A stretch of DNA of 64,000 nucleotides from NCBI GenBank assembly GCA_040285745.1, contig JAUFOR010000003.1, forward strand, positions 1,364,001 through 1,428,000, in the 5' to 3' direction. This stretch comes from Barthelona sp. PCE. Taxonomy: Eukaryota; Metamonada: BaSk clade. Each line of letters starts with the position of its first letter. Within the stretch, counting starts at the first letter, position 1. Below, piece after piece: positions 49,301 through 53,713 of this stretch. The position numbers were made by a program, and so were the translations under genes. The notes beneath the pieces were generated by a model. The model was not told the origin of the DNA. It searched no databases and was given only the letters and a program-made list of their open reading frames with translations.

Positions 49301-50023
49301 ACTAAGGGATACGGGTGCGAACTTCTTGGGTAGAATCTTAATGACAACCTCCTGTGAGCTTTTGGATTCGATGATGCCCTCCATAGGTGATAGAGATACA
49401 TCCATCTCAAGAATATTAGTATTGAGTGGAGCAATCTGATAACGAGCTTTAAGTACACCCATATTACGTAGAGTAGCAATGTACTCGATCTCACTGTTCA
49501 GATATACGCTGCCCAAGTCAACATCAATATCTTCTAATCGAACATCAGGACCTTGACCAACACCATGAAGAGTCACTTCCAAACGCTGATGTTCAAAGCC
49601 ATCAAAGTCCATAACCTTGAGGTATGCCTTCTTAACGACAGTCCCCTGGATTTCTGGTGTAAAAACAATCTGAAAATCGTTTCGACCCGTTGGATACAAA
49701 GGTTTTGATAATGGATCGAGCGCAAATATCTTCTGGTCGTAGCACGAGAACTGCTCTACCGTTTTAAAGGGTAAATCTTCAAGAACACTATGAACATCGA
49801 CGTTTTCGTTGTGTGCACGTTCTGCTTCGATAGCTTTTGCCACATAGTCGTTGAACAGCACGATTTCCTCCTGTGCAGAGGCAAAACGAACCCATTCAAC
49901 AACACAAGGCTTCTTTCCAACGTTTTCAACACGAATGGAAGCCGATTGAACTGGGGTGTTCAGGTAGCTGGCGCCACAGTCAATCGTAGGGTTGCTAATG
50001 ATACAGTTGACGTCTAGTGGCAT
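34394..50023 (-). CDS. HYDIN: HYDIN, giant axonemal central-pair protein (5209 residues, one exon)
   Basis: The protein starts MPLDVNCIISNPTIDCG at the ATG at 50021-50023, five bases after a CCTTT box. Nearly the whole length is an array of ASH/MSP-type beta-sandwiches with the pattern hydrophobic-D/N-FG-x(5-8)-V-x(5-10)-L-x-N-x-G/T, e.g. LNFGDLLVGTSVTQQLELFN, IDFGTVRVYEEVTSSLVLRN and INFGPLEFNAKLTREFTITN. In the middle (about 45.3-42.7 kb) there is a charged linker, a degenerate adenylate-kinase-like insert (VPMVTVDDLMNEAIGLL; YRDGVIITSVLSDHINYE) and coiled coil, in the same place as in animal HYDIN. The size matches the human protein (5121). HYDIN forms the C2b projection of the central pair needed for ciliary bending. 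No intron interrupts 15.6 kb. Confidence 0.96.
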   Translation of the reverse strand: MPLDVNCIISNPTIDCGASYLNTPVQSASIRVENVGKKPCVVEWVRFASAQEEIVLFNDYVAKAIEAERAHNENVDVHSVLEDLPFKTVEQFSCYDQKIFALDPLSKPLYPTGRNDFQIVFTPEIQGTVVKKAYLKVMDFDGFEHQRLEVTLHGVGQGPDVRLEDIDVDLGSVYLNSEIEYIATLRNMGVLKARYQIAPLNTNILEMDVSLSPMEGIIESKSSQEVVIKILPKKFAPVSLSVYFQIQGVTELLKLHIKATVKCPKFDVSTPNIDLGNMSSGFLMKRSFLIENIGEIDFDYYYQIRDCQTGLLEKDITLTDENKELCLESGCLKTVTFSVLPTKVGTFERKIDIFLPQFSKKPMRTITIVGEARIAELILDQELIDFGKVYLKKSVKRSLTLINNSPIPLKFVSIPQAQATENAGFLNITPKSSIIKAESSVNVEVELFPLMRGDYNISLSLRSIGGTQDISDSSLVRDVLIRFDCYGPSVVVHNDSVNFGGCECLTEFTKYLNIENTSPIDAPVHLVLGNRTEAFYLESSEYIIAPLSVEKIPIHCFLRSFDLKKVNVLDILLENSDNKDCGSVKLTATGKGSTIIMTEINRVEVGDSVETVEVAELLRNSSLPADTIEVDYGDLLFNKIQGSDTIVRLYSIVNHGTDVMTLQWKVLPNSNGVKSQMFSMSPDRVRLEPNAFHIFSMSISTKQMGNFNANLQLQISNSDARRMANKKTFNFKFAASIIAPSLDCVPMASMDFCYDAVIKSLGFACLMQPFSLTNNTDIPLELELNTPKNFGLIKVTEDEYTEHKKLVDTFKHVDPADEEGIVTLLDSQNKNDVMVGPLKQAMITAENMFSTDIYASDNVKLESKETVYYYLLLFVSNYVDFTHSIKEKKSIILKCLNYSEISEIGVNIFFEFPNLSFSDVGINFGSLLNNTTKTDSLTISNTSNRVCDCMFSFGDSNVNEEDEQNIQPSDLFSVTPYSFVLGPGEEIDVQVVFTATKDLLVDHSLLLHTEGGPLYSLYLRGRCSFISYYVSQQFIDLGCCKFTTIPKDTFIIRNTGKCDYNFKFTLSDDEDVGLSGLFIEPSKGFIAAGDEVQITVHLMPKLPGLIKKKFLLILDFLPPISLIAQVYALVPSLVLSLDRIMLSESDNKFLKTFVANMHYQTINQVNSSEVFSRQISNLVSYILEKQEELLNRRPSAVSRLSNVDDSRFQKALEEDMNIFRKKFNFFVGMLKNCSVFCYLLEFGTVIPKSVNDQMFTLKNIDYYAFDLDFTPSRIELRKMGLNINPMKVQHIPTYSKTDLTTSIQTSDSRRGSLISSEGTLSPDCVDLTFTFAPDRVDDKYYFSRMNSWDRMDKYFLGIVPLNLTQHGPFLSIYVHAKVQMPHLCLSAHRLIFDDVYVGEMQTNFLKLYNPTDLDVTFTLTTKKLKTQFRIPGKKDVRESECPFEFPVVSQTIPSKTSFDLPIIFKPPCDGIFTVTTTFKVKDGEKTSIELQGIGATHDYSLNDDADEVDFGAIILEQLHEEAKADRQTKIEELSNVVSEKSEADLPPTKTPKKGKKGKTEREVETPKAEDHQQKPSLDDLMVAWEEQDNGNPWFSEREIVIRNNGSTPVELCCINIDKQYHEQYVKAKKPRRRRRSVSRTPRGSSLNLSGAPSSRAMSEISLTDIPLVGPLPDDDRLQRPWLRGNPPPLLENIGEDDYSEPVAVAMPSFDAAIMESHEEEEVGELAMTVDADGLAVPEQLVKRSIAFDVGDAKVKKSFDKSLNIVHLSVFDGQQSPWLYEVSGKYKVPMVTVDDLMNEAIGLLSDEVNEVYFKNMMLVQHLSDDLNTRLSALKHKLDVHNNDRKYKLLQNVYKFLKSPASFLKQFNLTRDTSFSVVRFFQESLHVNKGDTLAEFLYLALSQDKYRDGVIITSVLSDHINYEWKEELLSFSDDMTQEQRGKTMNGSPFFQVITTLFEVFSLLPKKKKILMTADFHKIDNVLQLLSKKIFAFTHYLSLLAPESITELESETEDEEGSEKDEESEEEERSSSFGFVDDTPRTRVKRSMSLTLHELDLSEEDIEILEFFKDLSELSEQEYDLLGLTQQHTYDENLRLRNRLVKEVKTYIRTFKEFSRVFKRKGGSNSMELAVSSTLKSTLYSRSIKALEDEVETLSIKASVKKAGKKVKKDLDAAEERLQQLRTEFEAVMADVGDKASSLGFFPGTPFLPSDLPFADSINIPLSELAFITRFFEFDTPKMLSNKLEELRPQEDGSVNSDELSNNANRVIGGLQLVTELGATARANTFFVINGIQGLICESLNSDINGFVSGSDLYWEDEETFQQHLKELLNDPSVINAMKEGATIVNDDDSNMLTLIDNLKTIVLDNLTGTGLNSSTSVPRLFVESDWKKIVNNVRSNEKGDYRLPHNDLFEPQFLVEDGDYKFTIMSQNPELTDDLRYEVEENNRRREEMLTEQAEQMQALKETTSKKKKKGQQPTIEVIKDEDIPELRELPEEFVSDLSRWELAPFGELRLKVRFTSRVKNEFNIVLHFVPTFLLPLDATLMKRVLTFKDNPVLKTTREILLQKVISESLYKRIVLKGVCDEPCIDTADRVLYSTRHQLDFDLKIPSSFDNVEQLSKVLDKFKDIRMGWIQNKHIHTPNFWFFGCQGLLSNVLVEPQFESLSDRFVYVDDERVFQKITLSNVGLFTSYIDISFENDGLGVILNPDVTSQPIEAEVVEVEPEPVKPKSKQGSRKKGKATGKTSATPEHKVQFNPDGATHLTLSKLNVAKQAVNPTFHLSSHNMVLAPGEKKTLQVYCYPQIPCLIRDKLIINVLNQPDNVTIPMYSLGSVPRLSLSTESLSFGKILTDKSVSLDLALKNTGYVDVAFDIDMEIPDYISFSQTSGVVKAQDEVIVKVKALSLEALEFALSGAINTYYDSFYFPEATTGLDPSLYKFRLESLPLVLDGEFYEILLSIGNVSACLSATSSTYSGEKDEDDLKTKIDFGTVRVYEEVTSSLVLRNSGKYDISYRLHVKETSPLKGCFVVDQPSGVLSAGKDQLASSVNTGKKGKKRPTSSGEQSGTSIDLSVVWKPKTTVDLVDSPDVMIEVFDLQRDERIGVLPVFVTCTSVFSRFILNPASGINFGPLEFNAKLTREFTITNTGVFPFSAEIVTEAMLEEYNNKYLMEPKVEAESGTVSTSRAPSSIGKTPRSAKPKKGAVVASQERKQVISDGSPLQLGPFTISPGVVNVEPNRTATFTVKFKPTKEDIGTSVTSDNSGSVWSISSFLRITDSDADVRSLIHLDTEGTTENIPLPHSLDFRGHGCEPLIDKSVTEIFEEYAVLHEFPQLATTIPNNIFSISDNCFSFGPCRLNSTHEVRLKISNPTKISEKVVFLFSNLTEETAQVKKEGKGKKQPKRPKSRPSSGVQKNNSGFFLKETQFVLSPHEYKYVTVYFEPSNLQTTRASLDVCCCSLQGETEPVPMLSIDFLGEGVLPLMHCTIPRENNITSLLRNDAVREELNKVIQPSAAAATAKGSKKEVGSADLESMLQNAIIFPELRVGKQHSLSLPLHNPGVLNTSLRVGLSPTAVSSMDGIDFVSILDGFAVSGGSVTIAPNETRDVLVTFSPSRSSTHMGCNVSKSYLIVDVPENSFDARCIPLIGISYSSPLTLSTAEDDDMASLSFVDVDIGVTTTRCVNLTNHSDDVYKFNVDITNFITSHLSSSKCDFNVVPAVGHILPGETIELHARLKAHEKLSVVEVPLNIGLQQIRYAEESDRDIQWNSDMTEVSFITYEDYQKLRSDYERELAEIEKQKRNRKKKGAAPIPKIVEVPPLPASYDPASGEPVRLQTNVAEPTIIVEQELAPLPIMFEASVDFVKYELGDDVSSLIEKYGKVAFKKTYMYQKRVFTFTIKNPSYSNLCYDFDFEYTKQVEHKPMCPYSVEPAKGVIPPQQSQKFSLVFAPLEVFDNGFDMTCSIVNLHEDCAPLRIPLDGVTLRPLCYFDVPESKYLFSSERDSSLALPDGTVVSTETAHDWSIVDFANRGVDIKSRGSIVIVNPTSYSYRFIVSCIDKNATIRSVRKHSVTNGVFTCLECNGKIEPGRQKHVEFEFVSSSLENQESCWMIEIPEFNLVQKFLLVGRTVEPQLYLNKPHLNFGDLLVGTSVTQQLELFNNEDIPFDFTVDNATLEDIDRNVIFNISPVSGVVPPHGMLPLKVSFTSFEEKFYNLNASINVRRKTMKLSLNVKGQGYNLIGDCYLQTTQNGVVNYRELVVGKANIVDFGSCLLNQVAARTFKIQNSGLANFNVAIFPFKSNKNPSVVHIPESETVVRTKSSFETNLTLNTSEPVELDENPADYVIALGPGRERKYLIRFKGSVDRPKLEFSSRRIDFGKRFVLTPNSDVYSLPFEITNNDDIPLTIELQDEPVQWLTHDFSSTTLSPNETKSYKFNVKPIEVGAYKHSLQLSINSGIVFIPLTVGVNSMQPKLYVYNKKRRLTNTTCRVSFLGTSVSDVVTKTFTLVNRSELPIENLSLELEFGDIIDPSLPSMLSIYPTYPFTLGPKQLYDVTVTFKPNKRIGKFQVPIIANFCDTSISMGRVEGSSVGTAVKLESSNLNFPAVALGSSLTRRILLHNFGDLPTFFNFKVLNDKQLGIEHDFELNPMSGYLPAGEDLPLNVVFHPQKVQRMIDYELECEIEGSTLDPLHLELGGVCVQLDVPEENKVEFETAVRSGVTKTLTLNTSQLISLESNTARSTEPPAPTGKSRGKAPATTPAAAPRSGHATRYMLNPVFNGSSFFRGASSVEIIEGQNVSYDVVYSPLAMTSENDVHEATLFIALPDGNAFYYSLTGISGQPSAMEAVNVTTASREVCPITLEINNWLNDVQRFHVFIKGSDGVEKEISSFSSSMFKLNGAAFMDVPANSTKPFSLSFIAQKHQVCEFDVVFRVMETNEYLECNVKLNVEAPKPLGPYEVRTPLRSSIDKTLYISNPLSTPVSFTSQCDEDTIEVARKFLVPPNATHFPFDVKWVPTVPVTKQVQLRLSCEMLDTVVYTLDLETLSPLPERPLSFRAAIGTTMVLSAKLRNICTSNVTFNASITGHSTGFFSVDPTLTVNGSVQHIMVPVSFEPLGIGSFSATLILENENVGSYTIPLKGHATLPRPQGPILVGGATTINFKNIFDQQTMFNIHCDNPNFVVKNSEVVDAKKSVAIQVLHRGDSSKGRLTISHDDLEWVYFLNGE
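44030..44800 (-). other. Adenylate-kinase-like insert of HYDIN with degenerate P-loop
   Basis: Within HYDIN, the segment from NIVHLSVFDGQQSPWLYEV through VPMVTVDDLMNEAI to DGVIITSVLSDHINYE and KKKILMTADFHKIDNVL follows the NMP-kinase order (P-loop, helix, Walker-B-like strand). The P-loop position reads FDGQQSPW instead of GxPxxGK[ST]. The boundaries are approximate. Confidence 0.55.
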
Positions 50024-50028
50024 TAAAA

Positions 50029-50033
50029 AAAGG
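50029..50033 (-). promoter_or_regulatory. CCTTT initiator of HYDIN
   Basis: On the minus strand TTTCATTCCTTTTTTTA precedes the ATG by 5 bases, which predicts an extremely short leader for a 15.6-kb message. Confidence 0.65.
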
Positions 50034-50521
50034 AATGAAACAATAAACAAATTTGGATTCTAGTATTGTTAAAAAATGGTTAGTGTCACCGTGGTTACGT
50101 ACCAGATGCGAAGCATATTCTTCCGATTAATAGCGTTTAAGTATTTAAATATGCATGTGAGAAGTATTATTGCATACAGATGTTTTACACAATAACTGTA
50201 CAATAATTGTGGGTTTCATTTGTTCTTCTGTGAGAACTCTATCATTACGTTTGCCATAAAACGTTGTTTCTAAAACCTGCACAATTGATCTTCCATTTCT
50301 CTTTCCAAACTTTTATGCTTCCACATAATATCACCATTTGTGACCACATTTCGTCTTTTTTAAGGTAAACAGTACAAATATCTCCTTTTAATTGTGAAAA
50401 ACGGTTAATTGCTTGAAAAATACATTCTACAAACAATATAAAGCACCAATCTAATACAAAAATCAAAAAATACTAACATAAAACAGTTTGTTTCTGACTA
50501 TACTTGTTTTCCCATTTATTC
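50034..50521. other. Intergenic region between divergent HYDIN and ATG9, with one orphan promoter-like element
   Basis: AT-rich, no RNA gene seen. On the minus strand AACCGTTTTTC (near 50398-50405) matches the Myb-type element. It is followed about 45 bases later by a 33-codon Trp-rich frame (ATG to TAA, roughly 50345 down to 50245). I do not annotate that frame as a gene because nothing else supports it. Confidence 0.5.
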
Positions 50522-50526
50522 CCTTT
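50522..50526 (+). promoter_or_regulatory. CCTTT initiator of ATG9
   Basis: TTATTCCCTTTAAAC is 33 bases before the ATG9 start codon and 23 bases before an upstream ATG. Confidence 0.6.
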
Positions 50527-50549
50527 AAACAAATTACACTATCGTCTTT

Positions 50550-50570
50550 ATGATACGTAATGCCGTTTAA
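50550..50570 (+). promoter_or_regulatory. Overlapping upstream ORF (6 codons) at the ATG9 start
   Basis: An ATG at 50550 opens a short frame (M-I-R-N-A-V-stop) ending TAA at 50568-50570. It spans the ATG9 start codon at 50560 in another frame. It lies downstream of the CCTTT initiator, so it would be in the mRNA. It could lower ATG9 translation and force leaky scanning. Confidence 0.6.
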
Positions 50571-52398
50571 GAAAGCCAATTTGAAAGATGAATCGGGCAT
50601 AGAGGGCCAAATTAACAACAGGTTACTATTTCCTGATGTCCAAATCGATATTTTGGAGGATGAAGTCGATATATTCAACCAAAAGGATCTTGATTCCCAC
50701 ATTAGCGATATATATTTCTTCTTCTGTCAACGAGGGTACGTAAACGTACTTTCAAATCAATTTTATAGGGTTATTAAAGCTTTATGCACAACATTCCTTG
50801 CTTTTGTGATGATATATTGGATCGTTTGGCCTAAGATTGCAGAGCTACCAGAGGTTCATGAGTTCCATTTTTCTGAAATCCTATCAAAACATCCAATATC
50901 CAGAATGTCAATTTTTGGTAAGGGTATGTTCATAGCATTCATTCTATATAGTTTAAAGCATTTGTTCACGTTTTGTTTGCATATTCCACGATTCTGGAGA
51001 GTAAGAAATACCTACATACATAAGCTTGGAATTGACATATCAACTTTAGATACGATGAAATGGTCTGAACTTGTGGAAAAACTTATAGCGGCAAAGCTTA
51101 TAAAGAGTGACGTTGAGGTAGCTAGTAGATTAATGCGTATAGAAAACATTCAAATGAGCTGCTTCCATGAAGAAGTTTTACCAACATACAATTGTACAAT
51201 ATTTCCCAAATTCCAGCGTTATATATGTTATTCAAGTGCTTTTGACCATAATATGAACGTAAAATATGATTATTCTGCGGATAAGATGAGGAAAAGATGC
51301 AAATGGATTGTTGTTCTAACATTTCTTTTTTTTCCATTACTTTTCCTATTTAGAATAATGCAAATTGCATTCACGTTCGGTGAAGAACTAAAATCTAATC
51401 CTGGGAACGCTGCCAAACGTATTTGGTCACCGTTGGCAAGAATCAGGTTGAAGAATTATAACGAATTAGAACATCAGTTTCGCTTGAGATTAAGCCTATC
51501 ATACGGCATTGCCCGACGTTACTTTGACAGCTTTCCATCTTTCTTCTTGGACAATATCATGGCATTTTTAGCCTATATAGTGGGTGGATTTGCTCTTGTA
51601 CTTGTTCTTGGAACAGTTGGTTTTGGAGAAAAGTTTTCCAGTCTTTTGTTGCTAAACCGCTCTTTTTTCTTCTGGCTCACAACCCTTGCTGCTGTTCTTG
51701 CGTCGCTGCGTATCACATCTCCCTCCAATCCAGATTTTCAAACAGAGTCCTCCAGTCTGATCCGTAATCAACCTGATTTGTATCTGCGCAAATTACTCGA
51801 ACTACTACATCATGTTCGTGTGAGAGAGGATCATATGCACAGCGTCGCTGTTATGAAGGAGCTGGAACCATTATTTCCAATGATGTTCATTTATCTATTG
51901 CAAGAAGTCATGAATCCTTTATTACTCCCATTCAGACTTCTAGATTTACTTTCAAAGATCGATAGAGTCCACGATCACTTAGAGAGAAATTCTGTAGTTG
52001 TTGAAGGGAGCGGAACAATGTCTTCAAGTTCGTTGATTGAACATGTACGGACTGACAGTTTAGCAGCATCAAAATCACTAACACGAACAGATATAGCTGC
52101 TCTTTCATTCTCTGTTCATCATCCGAGATATGCATTTACAAAATTCCAAAACCTTGAAGAACATGATGAAATCGATGTTATGGCCTCTACAACTGAAAAA
52201 GAAAAAACTCAACAACTGAAGGATATTGAAAACGTGTTAAAAGCTCGCAGTCTTGAAGGTAGTATAATAACGAAACGTGATTTGAATCAAATGACAAACA
52301 TTGCCAAATACGTTATTAATCAAAACGCAACTACCCCAGTCACTACACAAGATAAAACTGCAGTATACAGTGATAAGAATATTAATGTGGCATTCTAG
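50560..52398 (+). CDS. ATG9: ATG9, autophagy lipid scramblase
   Basis: This 612-residue multi-pass protein matches ATG9 in order: HISDIYFFFCQRGYVNVLSN, a first membrane pair, LMRIENIQMSCFHEEVLP (animal RIMRKENYLIALFNK) and WSPLARIRLKNYNELEHQF followed by YFDSFPS. Then comes a second membrane pair, and EVMNPLLLPFRLL (animal EELLSPIVTPF). ATG9 forms trimers in vesicles that seed the autophagosome and moves lipids between leaflets. The family core is about residues 40-480; the last 130 residues are a low-complexity Ser/Thr tail. It converges with the next gene, with only 6 bp between stops. A short uORF overlaps the start. Confidence 0.93.
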   Translation: MPFKKANLKDESGIEGQINNRLLFPDVQIDILEDEVDIFNQKDLDSHISDIYFFFCQRGYVNVLSNQFYRVIKALCTTFLAFVMIYWIVWPKIAELPEVHEFHFSEILSKHPISRMSIFGKGMFIAFILYSLKHLFTFCLHIPRFWRVRNTYIHKLGIDISTLDTMKWSELVEKLIAAKLIKSDVEVASRLMRIENIQMSCFHEEVLPTYNCTIFPKFQRYICYSSAFDHNMNVKYDYSADKMRKRCKWIVVLTFLFFPLLFLFRIMQIAFTFGEELKSNPGNAAKRIWSPLARIRLKNYNELEHQFRLRLSLSYGIARRYFDSFPSFFLDNIMAFLAYIVGGFALVLVLGTVGFGEKFSSLLLLNRSFFFWLTTLAAVLASLRITSPSNPDFQTESSSLIRNQPDLYLRKLLELLHHVRVREDHMHSVAVMKELEPLFPMMFIYLLQEVMNPLLLPFRLLDLLSKIDRVHDHLERNSVVVEGSGTMSSSSLIEHVRTDSLAASKSLTRTDIAALSFSVHHPRYAFTKFQNLEEHDEIDVMASTTEKEKTQQLKDIENVLKARSLEGSIITKRDLNQMTNIAKYVINQNATTPVTTQDKTAVYSDKNINVAF

Positions 52399-52404
52399 TA
52401 AAGA

Positions 52405-53331
52405 CTATATTGAGAGTTTGAACTCCGGCTGAACCTCTTCACCCGACTCATTAACTACAGTGCCACGCACTTCATCTGCCAATAGCTCAACAGAATCGAC
52501 TCCGTTCTTCAGGGTGTCCTCCTCAACACTATTAAGGACAATAGACTCGACTTCCTTAAGGAACCTTCCGTTCTTTCCGCGCTTGCGTTTCTTCGCAATG
52601 ATTGATTTCCTCATTGAATTCTTTGAACGACGGATCTCCTTCCCACTGGGGACGTCTGCCTTCAAGAACTCTTCTATCTTCTTCCTACTCTGTTGATTTC
52701 GCTTCTTTCTGTTCCTCACACTCGGCAACTGATTCTTTTTACGCTCCTCCTTATCATACAACTTCTCTGCTGGGACCTGGTTGTTGTACATTTGAACAGG
52801 TACATGCATTATTATGATTTTTGACTGATTGCCATTTCCACTCATTTGTTGCTGTTGTTGCAATAAATTCTGGAACATTGCAGCATTCATTGGTGAATTC
52901 ATCATGTTCCCTGGCGCGTTCATCATATATACGTTACCCTGAGCTGGAGAAGATATCACCTGGCCTGAATGAGCTGGTAAATGTGATCCAAACTGTGCTT
53001 GTTGCTTTAACAAATTATTGTACGTATTAGACGTCGAAACTACCTGCGGAGACACCTGGTACGGTGATGCCTCAAGAATTGGTTGCATCTGATGTGTACT
53101 TTGAGGAGGCTGAAAATGTTGCATCGGCTGATTGATAGTGTGTGCAGAAAAATGTGTGGGTGGGGTCAGATGTTGGTTTGGTGAAGGAGGTTTTAATGTG
53201 AAACTGTTATTTGCACCAAAATCGGGCACTTCCATTGGATTAGCCGCACCAGAATCGTAATTCATGTCCCCCATCACATCGGGCACGTCCAACGGATCGT
53301 ATGCATTCGAGAATAAAGCGTTCAAATTCAT
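52405..53331 (-). CDS. Gln/Asn/Met-rich protein with a divergent NF-YA (CCAAT-binding) like basic domain
   Basis: This is a 308-residue protein. Residues 1-185 are a low-complexity Pro/Gln/Asn/Met activation-type region (LLQQQQQMSGNGNQ). Residues 190-270 are strongly basic: LYDKEERKKNQLPSVRNRKK, then EIRRSKNSMRKSIIAKKRKR and GKNGRFL. The second block resembles the NF-YA DNA-contact region (RRKYLHESRHRHAMxRxRGxGGRF), and the Gln-rich activation domain before it is also NF-YA-like. However, the key RHRHA histidines are replaced, so CCAAT recognition is doubtful. The C-terminus is acidic. It may instead be an unrelated bZIP-like or chromatin protein. A TTTACCTTTTAC initiator lies 11 bases before the ATG. 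Confidence 0.45.
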   Translation of the reverse strand: MNLNALFSNAYDPLDVPDVMGDMNYDSGAANPMEVPDFGANNSFTLKPPSPNQHLTPPTHFSAHTINQPMQHFQPPQSTHQMQPILEASPYQVSPQVVSTSNTYNNLLKQQAQFGSHLPAHSGQVISSPAQGNVYMMNAPGNMMNSPMNAAMFQNLLQQQQQMSGNGNQSKIIIMHVPVQMYNNQVPAEKLYDKEERKKNQLPSVRNRKKRNQQSRKKIEEFLKADVPSGKEIRRSKNSMRKSIIAKKRKRGKNGRFLKEVESIVLNSVEEDTLKNGVDSVELLADEVRGTVVNESGEEVQPEFKLSI

Positions 53332-53342
53332 TAAACGCTGTA

Positions 53343-53347
53343 AAAGG
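53343..53347 (-). promoter_or_regulatory. CCTTT initiator of the NF-YA-like gene
   Basis: TCTTTACCTTTTACAG on the minus strand, 11 bases before the ATG at 53331. Confidence 0.65.
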
Positions 53348-53696
53348 TAAAGATATCACTAAACACCCGATTATGTGTTGTTGGCAGCCAGTATGCAGCA
53401 CATTTACTTAAATGATCACTAAACTAAAGGAATGAAGTCTATATTATGGCCAGGTGTATAAAAATTGAATATTCCAACCATATTCATATAAAGAACAAAA
53501 ATATTTCTCTAATGTGCCAAAAACTTGCGATAAACCCACATGAAAATACGTATTTCTACAAAGATTGATATTGCAAATTTCACAACATTTCTATGCAATT
53601 AGTACTTTATCACAACGTAGCTTGGACTTTACATACGCCAAACCCCACTTTTCGTTCAAAACAGAGCAACATAACTGATTGTAAAAACTTTTTACT
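53348..53696. other. Intergenic region between two divergent promoters
   Basis: About 350 bp, AT-rich, holding only the CCTTT boxes of the NF-YA-like and ArgRS genes at its ends. I see no RNA gene and no coding frame. Confidence 0.5.
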
Positions 53697-53701
53697 CCTT
53701 T
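53697..53701 (+). promoter_or_regulatory. CCTTT initiator of arginyl-tRNA synthetase
   Basis: TTTTTACTCCTTTTCTAAAAC sits 12 bases before the ATG at 53714. Confidence 0.6.
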
Positions 53702-53713
53702 TCTAAAACAAAA

